A stretch of DNA of 64,000 bases from Haemaphysalis longicornis (GCA_013339765.2 CM023451.1:152419123-152483122), one strand, 5' to 3'. Positions 11,880 to 23,749 are shown, numbered from the stretch's first letter. Numbers and translations are program-made. Notes: generated by a model from the letters alone, not told the origin.

Positions 11880-12619
11880 CTTCTTTTTTGCAGGTTGAGC
11901 ACTAGCGGCACCACCATGGGGTGAAGCTCTGATTCATGGGCGTAGGCAGGCTACCTGTCGACGTATCCCAGTGAAGTCCTTCACGTAAAGGTGCTTGTTC
12001 CGTCGGGAGATATTTCTTTTTACCTTTATACAGAAATAACATCGGTGCGGTAGGGACAGCCTACGATCTGTCGCGAAGCGAATCGCACCGCTTTTAGTAA
12101 AAATCGTTTCGTTTATCTATACATGCTCAAAAGTCACAAAATATAGCTATTCGTTGTTTGTAAGTAGTTACTCCGGTGCAAGAAAGACAATATTTGCTCA
12201 AGAGAAGTATTTTTCCTGCTTGAAAGTAGCTCATAAAAACGCAAAAAAAAAATTGAGGCATGGACATGAAAAACCAAATGATTCTGCTTGTCTTGCAGCG
12301 TACTTCCCTTCAGCGGCAACGTTACGAAAGGGCATGTCCGATGCTCTGCTTAGTCGCTAGGTCAAGTTAGTGAACTGTACGAGATGCGAGATTTGTGAGG
12401 GAGCAACAGTGCCGAGGACGTGAAACAGAAAGTGAGAAGTATGTGCACCGCTGTCTAACAAGGGGTTAATGCTGCTCGATATGATTAATACTTACTGGGG
12501 CCACGGGCAACGTTCCCAATGACTTCACAAACTGACGCTTGTTCATCCAACACCCAGGCCAAACAAATACCCCACAGTCACGGACTAATGATATGCGAAC
12601 ACGAAAATATGACCCATAC
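11880..12619. other. No gene recognised
   Basis: AT-rich sequence without a recognisable exon or repeat family. Confidence 0.4.
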
Positions 12620-12830
12620 CACGCAAAATTGAAAAATACTGTTCGTAGAGGTCCAATAATGGTGCGCTATTGGTATATTCGGAAAGCCACATCTCCCAAC
12701 TTTGTTACTGTATACAATATACATTTAAACCACGCGTCATTTTGGCTTGCATAAAAAAAAAAACTCGCGCTATTTGTGTGTTCCGGTTCATATTTTCCTC
12801 TTCGCGTTTCATTTTCCCATCACTGCATAT
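12620..12830 (+). repeat. Unnamed dispersed repeat, copy 2
   Basis: This is the second copy of the sequence at 10850-10989 plus its continuation after 11335. It is uninterrupted by a SINE, so it gives the pre-insertion layout of copy 1. Its right end runs into the foldback that starts near 12832. Confidence 0.55.
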
Positions 12831-12831
12831 A

Positions 12832-13126
12832 TAGTGATAAAGGTGAAATGCGAACAACGGAGCTCGTGGCTTTCAGTACATGCCGCGCATCCATGGGGAC
12901 GGGCCGCGTATGCGCAGTACGAACAAGTTACGAGAGTTCGTGACCAATGCGACCTTGATATGGAAAGACCATCGTGTTTCCATCGTCCGTGGGGTGTTCA
13001 GCACGAAATAAAAAAATTACGCCCACCTCCGCTCGCGGGAGCCCTGGTGTGATGCGACGCTGTAGGGGGTTCCATTGTGCGTTTCCGTTGGGTCGATTGC
13101 TCGAATTGCGTGAGCAATCGTCGGGT

Positions 13127-13205
<79 letters not shown>

Positions 13206-13778
13206 AAGCGTAGCGCGGACGACCGTCGACTGAGAGACCGGCCGGAGCGCGGCCCTCCGCTTGTATGCGCAGCGCGCCCGGAAGGAGAGGAGACCGCGGA
13301 GAGAGAGGGCGCTGCACATGCACAGCGCCGCGCACCGGCGGAGTGAGAGAGCGCGCCGTACCGCGCGCGCCGCAGATGTTGGGGGAGAGGGCGCCTTATC
13401 ACGGCGAGAGGAGAGGGGGTGAACGGAGGAGAGACGCAGCTGTGCGGACGCGGACGACAACGACGCAGGAAGGACAGGGCCGCCGGCAAGAGATGCTCCT
13501 CTCAGCGTCGCATCTAAAAATAAAGGATTATAGCTGCGTGTGCCGTTTTCACTCATCGCAGCAACAAAGTTAGATAACGCTCGCGTTAGCGGGCGCCGAA
13601 CGCGGCGGGAAGACAAACCAAAACTTTTGCTCACACGCCGAACGACGGTGCTTCCACATCAACGTTGGACACAAACTCTCGTAACTTGTTCGCACTGCGC
13701 ATGCGCGGCCGTCGCCAGGATGCGCGATACGTGCTGAAAGCCACGCGCTCCGTTGTTCGTATTTCACTTTACCACGAT
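12832..13778. repeat. Foldback element with ~140-bp inverted arms
   Basis: The left arm (about 12832-12973) is the diverged reverse complement of the right arm (about 13643-13778). Both carry GTGAAAT.CGAACAACGGAG, CGTGGCTTTCAG and GCGAACAAGTTACGAGAGTT-type sequence. The interior of about 670 bases holds a (GA)n microsatellite and very GC-rich sequence. No transposase is visible. It is a non-autonomous foldback or MITE-like structure of unknown family. Confidence 0.75.
13131..13204. repeat. (GA)n microsatellite
   Basis: About 37 uninterrupted GA units lie inside the foldback interior. The Arg/Glu and Leu/Ser runs in overlapping frames, including a 205-codon minus-strand frame, come from this tract. 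Confidence 0.97.
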
Positions 13779-13791
13779 AATACGTACGAAT

Positions 13792-14345
13792 GTACGGTGC
13801 CGTCATAAGTAATTGGAGCACGGGAGCTGTGGCCGAAGCCTTAGGCCGAAGCGTATCGGAGCGCCGTGTAGCTGCACCGGCGGTATACGAAACGACAAGA
13901 ACACGCATGCGCGCCTGCCCACGGCGAGAGCCCGTCTAGCTCTCAAACCAATTCTCTTAACCTGGCTCCGAGCATTGTTCGCAGCATACTGCTCTCGACG
14001 ATGGCGCTGATAGCAAAGAGGCATCCAGCACCGTCTCTGGCACACTTCCAGAAAATGCGAGCTGCCAGAGAAGCGGTGTGCTATCACAGGAATCTCCAGT
14101 GAGTTTTTCTTTCAAATATTTTTAGGTGCGTACGCTATCAGCGCCATCGCCGAGACGAGTATGCTGCGAACAACGCTCGAATACAGGTTAAAAGAAGTGG
14201 TTTGAGAAGTGTAATGGGCTGTCGCCTTCGTCAGGCGCGCATGCGTGTTCACGTCCCTTCGTTTTCCGCCGGTGCAGCTACACGGCGCTCCGATACGCTT
14301 CGGCCCTAGCTCCCGTGCTCCAATTACTTATGACGGCACCTGTAC
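13792..14345. repeat. Foldback element with ~215-bp inverted arms
   Basis: The left arm 13792-14014 and right arm about 14134-14345 are diverged reverse complements. The outer ends read GGTGCCGTCATAAGTAATTG / CAATTACTTATGACGGCACC. The inner ends meet near GATGGCGCTGATAGC / GCTATCAGCGCCATC. The loop of about 119 bases is non-coding. It begins only 13 bases after the previous foldback ends. An identical 29-base piece of its right end occurs at 4394-4422. Confidence 0.85.
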
Positions 14346-14930
14346 GGTTCGGTCTGCGCGGGCGCGTATATGGGGCATGTACGGGCTGCACTTCCAGAGA
14401 AATTCCGGGTTAATCCATTTTGTGAAGGAATCGAGAGCACAGAATAGGATGACGGGTATGCTCATAAACACACACGCAGCACAATAAAAGGAATGCGCGC
14501 ATCCTCCACGACCCACCTATCCCGTGAAGAGTCAACTACTTCTTAGTGACGACGGGAAAAAGTCCCACCACAAGGGAGTGGTCGCGATGTACTCCTCAAC
14601 AGGGCCTGATGGCGCGTTGCTTCACTCCATTATATTCCCTCACTTCGTCCCTTGCCCACGTTAGTGCATGGAACGAGTGAGGTGCAAAAAAGTGTACAGA
14701 AACTCGGAGGTACAAAAAAAAAAAAAAAAAACGGCAGATGAGTCCTCTCAGAAAGGATGACGGGGACCGTAGAACGTTCGGGAAGCGCCTGGTATACGTC
14801 GCCGCGTGGGCTGACAGTATCATACCACACCGCTATGGGTGACGACGCACCATGCTGTGTAGTAAGACCGAGAAAGTGCGCCACGGCGGAGGAGGCTAGG
14901 GCAGCTCGAAATGTTTCAAAAAAGGTGGTA
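14346..14930. other. No gene recognised
   Basis: There is no exon or named repeat. An A tract lies at about 14715-14731. Confidence 0.4.
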
Positions 14931-15003
14931 TCTCTTGGGCTACCTAGACGCGAAATTTTTTGTCTGTCTGTCTGCCACTCGATTCAACCACCGGGCAAAC
15001 GAG
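14931..15003 (+). repeat. Unnamed dispersed repeat with (TCTG)n core, copy 1
   Basis: CTTGGGCTACCTA, TGTCTGTCTGTCTG, ACTCGATTCA.CCACC and GGGCAAACG recur in the same order at 19431-19525. A 205-codon plus-strand frame (14757-15374) runs through it without any domain I recognise. Confidence 0.65.
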
Positions 15004-17405
15004 AAAAGAATACTCGAACACGAAGTATGTATAGGCAGGACCGTTCCGAAGTACTAAAGCTGATGGCTTGGCTCATAAATGTCCGCATTATTCAGCGCAA
15101 GAGGCACATACGAGGAATACAGAAAGTATACTTAATCGAGAGTACCAGCGTTCTTTTAACTAACAAAACACGTGAGTTAGATTGGTGTTTACAATTACCA
15201 AATTTAAAAAAAAATCTACGCGTTTTAACGCTGTCGAAGGGAGGCGGCCTCGTGAGACATTACATATTCCCTTCTTCGTGGGGATTGCGTCAATGCCTCA
15301 CGTCTAACCGGGGAGATAGAGAGGGAGAGATGGAGAAAGGAAGAGAGAGGGGGAGAGGGAGACACACTCAATAGTTATTCTCGTGGAATTGTCAATGGCC
15401 ATTTTTGTCTTAAAGCACTTGACGCCGGCGAGGTGCTCCACTATTTTCTACTGGAAAATTGCCTCGATCCTGCATAAGCGCAGAAACGATGAGAGTAAAA
15501 AGATATGGCATCAATTTTGCCCGCTCTCCCATAGCTTATAGAACATGAATTAAGCCAATGGCGTTTTTTTTCTCCCACTAATCTCTCGATCCCTTAAAAA
15601 AGTAAGCGCAACCGATTAAACGCGCATTTCTTCAGTGCATACCAATCACAAGCTTTAGGAGTGCAATAATACAATATCAAAAGGAATAGAGGGAGTTAAA
15701 CTCGAGCCGGAGCTCCCTCTTAAAGACAGAATGGGGTATGCACTTGCCGCGCTCTCTTGAGAGAATAACTCAAGAAGAAACTCCCAGCGTTGCTCCAGTT
15801 CCTACTAAGAACTCCCCCCTTTCCCTTCGCGTCTCCAACCTCCTCAATCTCCCCTTCCCTCGCTCTCCCTCCCTATATTTAAGCTTGTTTCTGCGCTGAA
15901 ACGCGCGGTCATTAACGTCACTGCGAGTTTGCTCTATCTGCGAAGGCGCATTCTTCATCCACTCCAGACCGCCCCATTATTTACTCCACTCACCGACCGC
16001 TTTCTCTCGTTCCTAGGCCAATAAATTCTTCGGTCGGTAGCATATTCGCGACGACGGCCGCCTAAAAAGGGGGGAGAAGCAAAATAAAACAATGGCGCGA
16101 AGGCGCAGTAAATTTGGCCGAAGGTCCGAGATAAATGTTTAAAAAGGAGTAAAAAGAGACGTGGACAGAACGCAGGCGTCGTGTGCGAGCAGGAGGTAAT
16201 CGATACGGCGTCTGCCGGGCGCGCACGTGTGGCGCATACGTGCATCTGTCTAAATACATCACGACGACAGGGAGACGTAAACGCGTCGCGGTAATTTATT
16301 CATCGCGCGCATCGGTCGCGCGACGCGAACGCAGGAAACCGCCGCGCGCGCTCCGCGTCGCTCCCGCTTTTACGCGCGACGTTTTTTCAGGCGTCATCCC
16401 GCCGGAGATGAGTGGCGTACACAATGTGCACGAGATGATCACGGACCGACACAGCGATGCAAAAGAAGAAGACAGCGCTCCCGGGCGCAGTTTGTGGCGA
16501 TGCAGTATAGTCGAGACCATGGAAATCTGGAGCCCTAATTTCCATACCACGGGGCCAGGCCGAAACCAGCGTCCGCGCGCCATGACAGAGAACAACAATT
16601 GCAACAACAGAAAGACGGCACACAAAAAGGGCAGCGGGGCAGGGGTGCGAGGCGGGGGATTTTCTTATAAATGACGCCATCAGAAACAAGCGTTGCCACG
16701 AACCAACGAACACAGTGTTAACGGCGTGGTATACAAGGTAAGACAGAACAGAGACCTTATCGTACAGAGGAAGAACCTTCTCAGATACACTAACTATAAT
16801 ATAATAGTAAGAATATGAAAAAAGTGAAAATTGAGGCATTGATTAATCGAAAGGACGTCGGGTAACAGCACGCGGAGGTCAGTTTCGACTTCACTCTATT
16901 TGTAAGATTGTCCGAGTCGAAACGCTCAACTCCGGTGACGAGGTTCTCTTTGTTTCACCAGCCTTCGATGCTAGAGTAGATAATAAAGGTGTTGCATATA
17001 CTCTGAACCGCCTGTTCCGCTAAACTTGCCACAAGGTCGCATGGCTATTTGTTGATACGGGCAACGGGGTCCTGTGTATTAAAAAAAATAAGTTTTCGCC
17101 TTGGGAACTGCGCTGTTTGATAGCCAGAAGTGGTACGACGGTACCACCTGCAGAGTAATACACGTTTTGAATTCACGTACGTAGCCGAAATGTGCAGCAG
17201 ACCATCTTAGAAATTCACTAGAAATGGTAGGCATGATGATCAGAAAAGACGGTTTCGGCTACGCCACATCGCGCGCATGTTTCTCAATTTCTTTCATTAT
17301 ATATTTAGAATAAACATAGTAACGCGTTTCCGTGTAAAAAATAGAGCCACAACACCATGCGCCTTCGTGTAAAGTTTGATGCGCAAGTCTCTGTCTTTCC
17401 TATAG
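15004..17405. other. No gene recognised
   Basis: A purine-rich stretch (GAGAGGGAGAGATGG) lies near 15318-15362. I see no exon with a domain. Several 100-160 codon frames near 16183-16839 overlap each other on both strands and look like GC-rich shadows. Confidence 0.4.
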
Positions 17406-17439
17406 AATATATTTTTTTAATGTGTTATTTATTATATAT

Positions 17440-17441
17440 AT

Positions 17442-17482
<41 letters not shown>
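17440..17482. repeat. (TA)n microsatellite
   Basis: About 20 TA units, preceded by interrupted TTATA sequence from about 17420. Confidence 0.9.
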
Positions 17483-17485
<3 letters not shown>

Positions 17486-19430
17486 CTCCTCGCCGAGCAC
17501 TGCCTCCGCTAATAAGACGTTTTTTTTTTCGTCTGCTATTACTGCGGTGTATCCCATGTCTTCGCTTCGCTTAAACGTACCTTCCCTTTTATCAACCTTA
17601 CGAAATGTCTTTAGAATCATTCGTATCCTTTTCTTTTATTTTCGGAGAGTTCAGTCTCCTCTTGTTGGTATTTTGAGAATGATATTCGAGATGTTTGAAA
17701 CCTGGTGTCGAGGCTGACTGAGCGGGAAGCGCTCCTGTCGCGCTGAATCATCCCCCACATCCTCGAGGACATTTAAACACTTCTTTTGGGTTGTGAATAC
17801 GAAAGCACTGATATCCTATTGAACGCTCTGGGGATCACGTCCCTCCGAACAGATACATACGCCACTGGGTACCGCCATGGGTTCCGCAGCGCCTATAGCT
17901 ATAACACTGCAGCGCCGTGGCATGCTGGTGACTGTAGCGCCGCCGAGTGAGGCCAGCGCTGAACGTGTTCACCCCACACCCCATCTGGCCACACTGCGAG
18001 AAATCCCCCTGAACCCTTAGCAACGATGACGCCGTTCCAATGGATTCCCAAGACGCGTCGTAGTCCATGCAGACGTTAGGCCGCCGCATACCCGTGTTCG
18101 CAGCAAACTAGTTTTCTTCTTGGCAACATTTCGTTCCCATTTAAGAAACCTTGAACGCCGTTCTTTGCGTGGCGTCCGTGTAAAATTGTAAATTCAGTTG
18201 CGCGTCAATGCGCACCCCCAACGTTGCTGCGGTGTTCTATGCCAATGGTTTGAAAAACTTAGGCGCCGTTTTGCGACTACAGACAATGCCGACACCAGCG
18301 TTTCCTCTCCACGAGTGATCTAATGTTATTAGACAATTAATTATAATAGTCCAACTGGTGCTCTTAACGTGCGTCGAAACCTTTAATACACAGGCGCGCG
18401 TGCGTGCGTGTGTTTGAAGTCCAACGAGAATACAGCCAGCGCAACCGGGAAGTGAGCCGCCATACACAGCGGTAAAAAAAACACCTACGGCAACAGGCAC
18501 ATTCGTCAGCCGCAGCTACAAGAATTAACAACCATTCGCGCAATTCTGTTTGCGGAAACTTGAGACCCCGTCACTGATCGGGATTTGACGACAGTTGCGA
18601 CCACAGTCAGATCTTTGCCTTAGCAACGAGTATACGGGTATACTGCACACAAAAGGCTCCCGTCAGCCTTCGCGCGTGGACACGCCAGAAAGGCGGCGGC
18701 AGGCAGCCTTTGGTCAGGCCCGGTATTTGTCTTGCGTGGCGCGTTTTCCGCTCGTTACCGCGACAGGCGCGAATTCCCCCGTCTCCCTGGCGAGATGACA
18801 CTGATGGAGCGTTCCTGGAACTGTGCTAGGCCCGCGTCAAGCCCCATGGTTAGCTTCGCTGCCTGTCTATTCTGCTACCGTATAACGGTAAACGAACAAA
18901 CAAAGAAGCTTGCGCTACACCGGCCAATACAGAAGGGACACAGAGGAGACGGGTCGGAACAACGAAGGCTGGATAAGCAGGTCCGGAAAAAACTAACACC
19001 CCGCATCGTATACGGCGCCCACGAAGCGATTAAGTAAGCACGCCTTGTTTAGGTCCCCACATACAACCATATTCGACTCTTCCTTTCTCTGGCTGAGCCA
19101 CTTCCATTAGCAGAGCGGCTTTCGAGTGGAGGCTTTCTTCTCTATTAGGCGGTCCGCACAGTGCATGCCGAGCATCGCGTGGGAGGAATAGATTATGGGA
19201 GCATTCAATCACGCGTTGCGCCATTTAATACGGTACTTTCACCCACGCAGACGCGTCCGACGTAGTTTAATTGGCACGGCTTTTAATCCGAACGATCGGG
19301 TCGCGAGCAAGGCGCTGCAAAATTAAACCGACATCGCCCGAATGCGCTCGTGCGGAGTAGTACCAACTGTCGTGCTGGCAGCAGCGAGTAGAGGCTCCTT
19401 CTCTTTTCCTGTTTTTTTTTTTTTAAGACG
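17483..19430. other. No gene recognised
   Basis: No exon, tRNA-like box pair or known repeat was recognised. Short frames without domains occur on both strands. Confidence 0.4.
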
Positions 19431-19525
19431 ATAGCCTTTCTTGGGCTACCTAAACTCAGACATTTCGGTCTGTCTGTATGTCTGTCTGCTGGTGACTCGA
19501 TTCAGCCACCCGGCCAACGTGAAAT
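19431..19525 (+). repeat. Unnamed dispersed repeat with (TCTG)n core, copy 2
   Basis: Same orientation and order of landmarks as 14931-15003 (CTTGGGCTACCTA, TCTGTCTGTATGTCTGTCTG, ACTCGATTCAGCCACC). The flanks differ, so it is a dispersed copy rather than part of a larger duplication. Confidence 0.65.
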
Positions 19526-19850
19526 AAAAGCTACGCAATAGTTCTAATATACCCACCGTCAAATCTAATAGTCTAAGTCCGGTGTCAATGTTCATACTTG
19601 TCAACATTGTTGAACAAGAACAAGACATTACTCAAATATAAGGCAGCAAATCATTACATAAGGGATATTTGCAGTGTTTATTTATTTAAAAAATCATGGA
19701 TGCTTGGTTTTTGCGATAGCAAATAAAATACTACATAAGCGGCAGAAAACTGTCGCCTGCTGTTGCCCGCGCTACCTCCTGGCGGCATTTAAGAAATCAA
19801 CCGGCAATAGCAACGAAAGGTTCCCACTAGATGGAATCCACGTACCGCTT

Positions 19851-19983
19851 GAATTACGAAATACGCGCTAACTGGACATATAGAGAAAGGAAGACGAACA
19901 ATGCGCATAGTTTGCGCAATGCACAATGCGCATTGTTTGTCTTCATTTCTCTGTATGTCCACTTAGCGCATATTTCGTAATTC
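19851..19983. repeat. Near-perfect 133-bp palindrome (hairpin MITE-like)
   Basis: The left arm starts GAATTACGAAATACGCGCTA and the right arm ends TTAGCGCATATTTCGTAATTC. The arms, about 60 bases each, differ at only a few positions and are separated by a short GCGCAAT-rich centre. The transcript would form a long hairpin. No coding sequence is present. Confidence 0.9.
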
Positions 19984-20053
19984 ATAATGCACCAACTAGC
20001 CCAACAACACATTTTACACACGCTTGGAACGCTCGTGGAGTAGGGCAATGTAG

Positions 20054-20111
20054 CATGGCCTCCGCGATCACCCCGCGCGCAAAACGCGCGCGGGTGATCG
20101 CGGAGGCCATG
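20054..20111. repeat. 58-bp hairpin, ~26-bp stem with one bulge
   Basis: CATGGCCTCCGCGATCACCC followed by CGCGCG pairs with the right arm CGCGCGCGGGTGATCGCGG and on to CATG. There is a 3-4 base A loop and one unpaired C. The stem is extremely GC-rich and perfect otherwise. It lies 70 bases from the preceding palindrome. Confidence 0.9.
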
Positions 20112-20845
20112 GTTGTAGCAGGGTGCCTCAATTCACGCGCGTCTCCAGCGTACGGCAGCGCTTGCATCGAGACCCCCGACTTGGTGCAGTGGAACGCGGT
20201 AAATTTAAATTGACTTGAGCAAACCTTTAGCATGTTATCTTGGGAGATACAAGACGGGAGAGGAACAACATGACAGGTGAGCGGGAAAGAAAAGGGAGGA
20301 ATTTACATTTCTTTTTTTCAATATCGCTGAAAAGCAGTCAAGTTGATGTCGTTCCGGAGCGACATTATGACAGGGAACAAAACGCTGCCGTCGGGGCCCC
20401 ATCCTCTGTAGCATCGGCGACTCTGTAAGGGCAGTGCCAGTAAACGCGAAACGGTAACACCGCGTTGCAACGCGTCATTGTGCAATCCGAACGCCGTCCT
20501 GCGGGCGGGATGGAGAACGCAGGCGCCAAAGAATGAGCGCCCTATTTGTGGTAATATACGTTCTCCTCCCGTCCGCCCTTTCGGCACAAAGGAACCCGCT
20601 GCGACTTGTTATTCATCTGCACGCCCGCACAACGGCGAAGCAGGTCTTTGTATCTGCCTGCCTTGGCAACATGGATTGCACAATGCTGGCAGCGTTACAA
20701 CGGGCGTTCGGTAAGGATGAAACAACGGTCTTTTTGGTGGCGGGGCTAAATTACGGCACTCATGCTCGAAAGGTGAAATTAGGAACGCTTTCTATACTCG
20801 GTTACAACTCAAGAACGGCACCACCTCATGTAGTGTATCACTCCG
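20112..20845. other. No gene recognised
   Basis: An open frame at 20533-20865 begins with a hydrophobic stretch that could pass for a signal peptide, but nothing else supports it and its end abuts a dispersed repeat. Confidence 0.35.
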
Positions 20846-21107
20846 CCAAAGCGCCGGACCCGTGACGTCAGTGCGCTCGCGTTTTGAAAGGGGTTTGCTA
20901 TGAATGCGTGATATCGTCTGCCTTGTCTCACGCAGTTTGTTTGTCGTCACTGGAGTCGTTTATAAGCATATTAAGTCCAAAAAATCACGGGAACGGCTCA
21001 CGCCATGTTCAAAATATTCCCAGTAACGCCCTACTTGCGCCGCGCGGAGAAACATCCGGCTACGGTGATAAGGCACAGCGGCAACTTCCGGTGCCGTTCT
21101 TAAGCTG
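20846..21107. repeat. Unnamed dispersed repeat, copy 1 (pair with 28.25 kb)
   Basis: About 250 bases resemble 28253-28520 in the same orientation. Shared landmarks are CGCGTTTTGAAAGG, TTGCTATGAATGCGTGAT, CATGTTCAAAATATTCCCA, ACATCCGGCT and CGGCAACTTCCG. The minus-strand frame through both copies is similar (EVAAVP.HRSRM, RYWEYFEH), but this may only reflect shared DNA. Confidence 0.75.
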
Positions 21108-22061
21108 TCACCGAGTATAGTAAGGAATCGGTGACGTCGCATGCGATCCGCCCGCAGACGCGCGCGCTTCTAGCTGCCCTAATCCCCTGCTATAGCGAAG
21201 TCACTTCGTTCGAAGTGGTTCGCGCTCCCCGCCGCTGTAACTATTATCCCGCTTTTAACGAATTGTCGCTTATAAGGAAGCCAGATTCCTGTTTCCAAGA
21301 CTTAGAACGACGGTTCACAGTGTTTGACAAGTATACCAATTGTACCACCCGCACTTAAAACATGTGCCCTATTGCATGTGCTGCATCGTTTTCAGGGTCG
21401 AGAAGGTTGGCCGCACGGTTAACCATACCTCAAATGACGTGTACAGATCACACGCGATAGCATCGTGATGCGCACAGGTGCTGCGGAGGGGGCGGCAATG
21501 TGGGCAAGGAACTGAGTCTCACGGAGGCGATAAAGGAGAGACATTACGATAAAATAAAAATAATGGGATGGCTCCACGAAGTGAACACGCATTTCGCGTG
21601 AGCGTATGCTTTGCCAATCATTAATGTCGTCATTGTTTATAAATTATTTTGTCACTGGTTATCTATTTGTCTTACCTTAAGCCGGCCCACTTCAAGACAG
21701 AACAATTACGTACGGTAATCCTCCGCGACAGCTGCGCCTGTGACCTTCTCTTTAGTGCTGTGTCATTTTTTTATCCCCGAGCACCATACTCCGGCAATGC
21801 GGATCTTTAAGGTTGGGTAATATAGGCTCACGAGTAAATTTGACAGCCGTTTCACCAAGTTGAATGCGACTGGTAACGTTCGAGATAAGACGACTACGCA
21901 CCGAGCTTATCAGCGCGTTTCCTTGCTCGCGCGGCATTCTTTCCCTGTACGACCTTGTTTGAGGGGCTTCACACACCTACAGAACGGCGTTGTCTAGCGA
22001 CGCTTTTTCCTGGCTGCCGCCGACACCTGCCGACGGCTTGGTATACACCCACATTTTCATT
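21108..22061. other. No gene recognised
   Basis: No exon or known repeat was recognised. Confidence 0.4.
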
Positions 22062-22081
22062 TTCCGATGGCACGCGCTCTG

Positions 22082-22082
<1 letters not shown>

Positions 22083-22168
<86 letters not shown>
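22083..22168. repeat. (GATT)n microsatellite
   Basis: About 21 GATT units. The motif equals the minus-strand tail of the local SINEs, but no SINE body is attached. It is preceded by TTTCCGATGGCACGCGCTCTG, which recurs at 22280-22300. Confidence 0.95.
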
Positions 22169-22170
<2 letters not shown>

Positions 22171-22300
22171 ATTGTTGATTAGCCGCTTTACAAAGTCGCT
22201 GTGCAATATAGTACTGCGGGTGTGTGCTATACGGTGGATTTGCGAAATTCTGCCAGGCTTGAAGCACCAGCTTATTCAATTTCCGATGGCACACGCTCTG

Positions 22301-22665
22301 GGGCGGTATTCTCGTGTTTTGTCCGTTTTGTGTCCGTTTCAAAAGTGTCCGTTTTGAGCAAGCCCTGATTGGCTAAAAGCGAACACCCGGATGTGACGCC
22401 ATGCAAGCACGGCGGAGCTATGAGCGGCGGCTTCTCGGAGCAGACGATTAGGAGCAGACGATTTTTCGTCGCCTTGTTGTTGGTTCGCTGGAGGAACAAT
22501 AAACACATAAAAGATAGTTTAAAATAGGTTTAGTCGTTTTAAATGTGTTTACAAGAACAGTTGCGCAAAAGTCAATCCAAAGCCCGCCTACAACTGGAAG
22601 CACGTCACAATAAAACGGACGCAAAACGGACGTTTTCAAAACGGACAAACACGAGAATACCGCCC
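22301..22665. mobile_element. MITE with terminal inverted repeats, CTG duplication
   Basis: The ends are GGGCGGTATTCTCGTGTTTT and AAACACGAGAATACCGCCC, followed inward by several CCGTTTTG motifs. CTG flanks both sides (22298-22300 and 22666-22668). Without the insert the site would read like the partner sequence at 22061-22085, which supports a true insertion. The 365-bp interior has no coding sequence. The superfamily is unknown. Confidence 0.82.
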
Positions 22666-22668
22666 CTG

Positions 22669-23745
22669 GATTGATTGATTTCATGCATACACACGCGACG
22701 CGAATATTCCAAGTGGGGGCATTACACTCACGCGTAAAAGCGCAAAAGAGAATGGTCATCCCTATATGTTGCCTCTTCCGTCTTCCTCTTATACAGCCCC
22801 CCACATGTCACTGTCACTTGGCAGCCTTATTATGCATGTGTGGCGAAGTGTAGCTCACGGGCAGATAAAGGGGAGACACGAGCTGTGGAGGTCGATAGGG
22901 TAGATACCATTTACTACCGCGTTTATAATTCATAAAACAACCCTTACTTCTTGAAGTCGCAATCCACTAACATGCAACATGTGCGAAGATTGGTGCATTG
23001 TTTTAGTATAACCATGACACTACATGCTCCCCTGCCCTTCCTTTCCTAATTTTTCATCTGCCGCTGTTAAGCGCGCCAACACGCACGCACCGCACGCACG
23101 CACGCACAAACAAACAAAACACTTGTCGGAGAAAATCTTCCCACGGTTGCCAACTCCGGACTCCTGTTAGCGTGTCAAAATAGAGACTTGCCGCCTTACT
23201 CCATATATATGCACCGGCGAAACGTGGCGTCACGCTGCCAAACAAATTCATGAAGCGCGGCCTCGGCAACCGTCGACTGCCTTTTCTGTTTTCTTCGATT
23301 TTCTTTCTTTTTTTTTCCCCTGCGCGGCGCTGTAGAGGCAGTCGCAGGGGCCTTTAGCGCGAACAGCCGAGGATGATGGATGGCTAGTCCACGGTGCGCT
23401 CCGGGCTCCCTATCGCGGGCCCGAGTTTTGGCCGGAGGCTCTTAATTCCGAGGCTGCCGGCCGATGCGTGCTGCGTGCCGGGGAACCCAAAGGAAAGGAG
23501 AGGAGGGCAGTCGCTCGCGGGACAATTTCGCGTGCAGCGAATGTCATTAGCTTGAAAGATGGACGACTGGAAGCGCGCATTTCACCCGTCTCGGAAACAC
23601 GCTATGAAAAACAAAATGGCCGCTCTTCCGAACTTCGGTACTGATAACCGATTATTAAGCACTTCTTAAGCGGCCAGAAGGCAGCGAAACATCTGTGTAT
23701 ATATGACGGGAGCGAGGGCGTACACTTGACGCTGATAAGCGTAGG
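22669..23745. other. No gene recognised; (CGCA)n near 23.08 kb
   Basis: A short CGCA/CAAA repeat lies at 23077-23118. The rest shows no exon or known element. Confidence 0.45.
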
Positions 23746-23749
23746 AGGA

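Noticed and set aside
13017..13634. 205-codon minus-strand frame
   Set aside because: It is built on the (GA)n microsatellite (Ser-Leu run) and the foldback interior. Overlapping frames on both strands are equally open.
20533..20865. 110-codon frame with a signal-peptide-like start
   Set aside because: Only the hydrophobic start is suggestive. There is no family resemblance and no cysteine pattern, and it ends in a dispersed repeat.
22083..22168. Regular 4-bp repeat as a CRISPR-like array
   Set aside because: Simple microsatellite with no spacers, in a eukaryotic genome.
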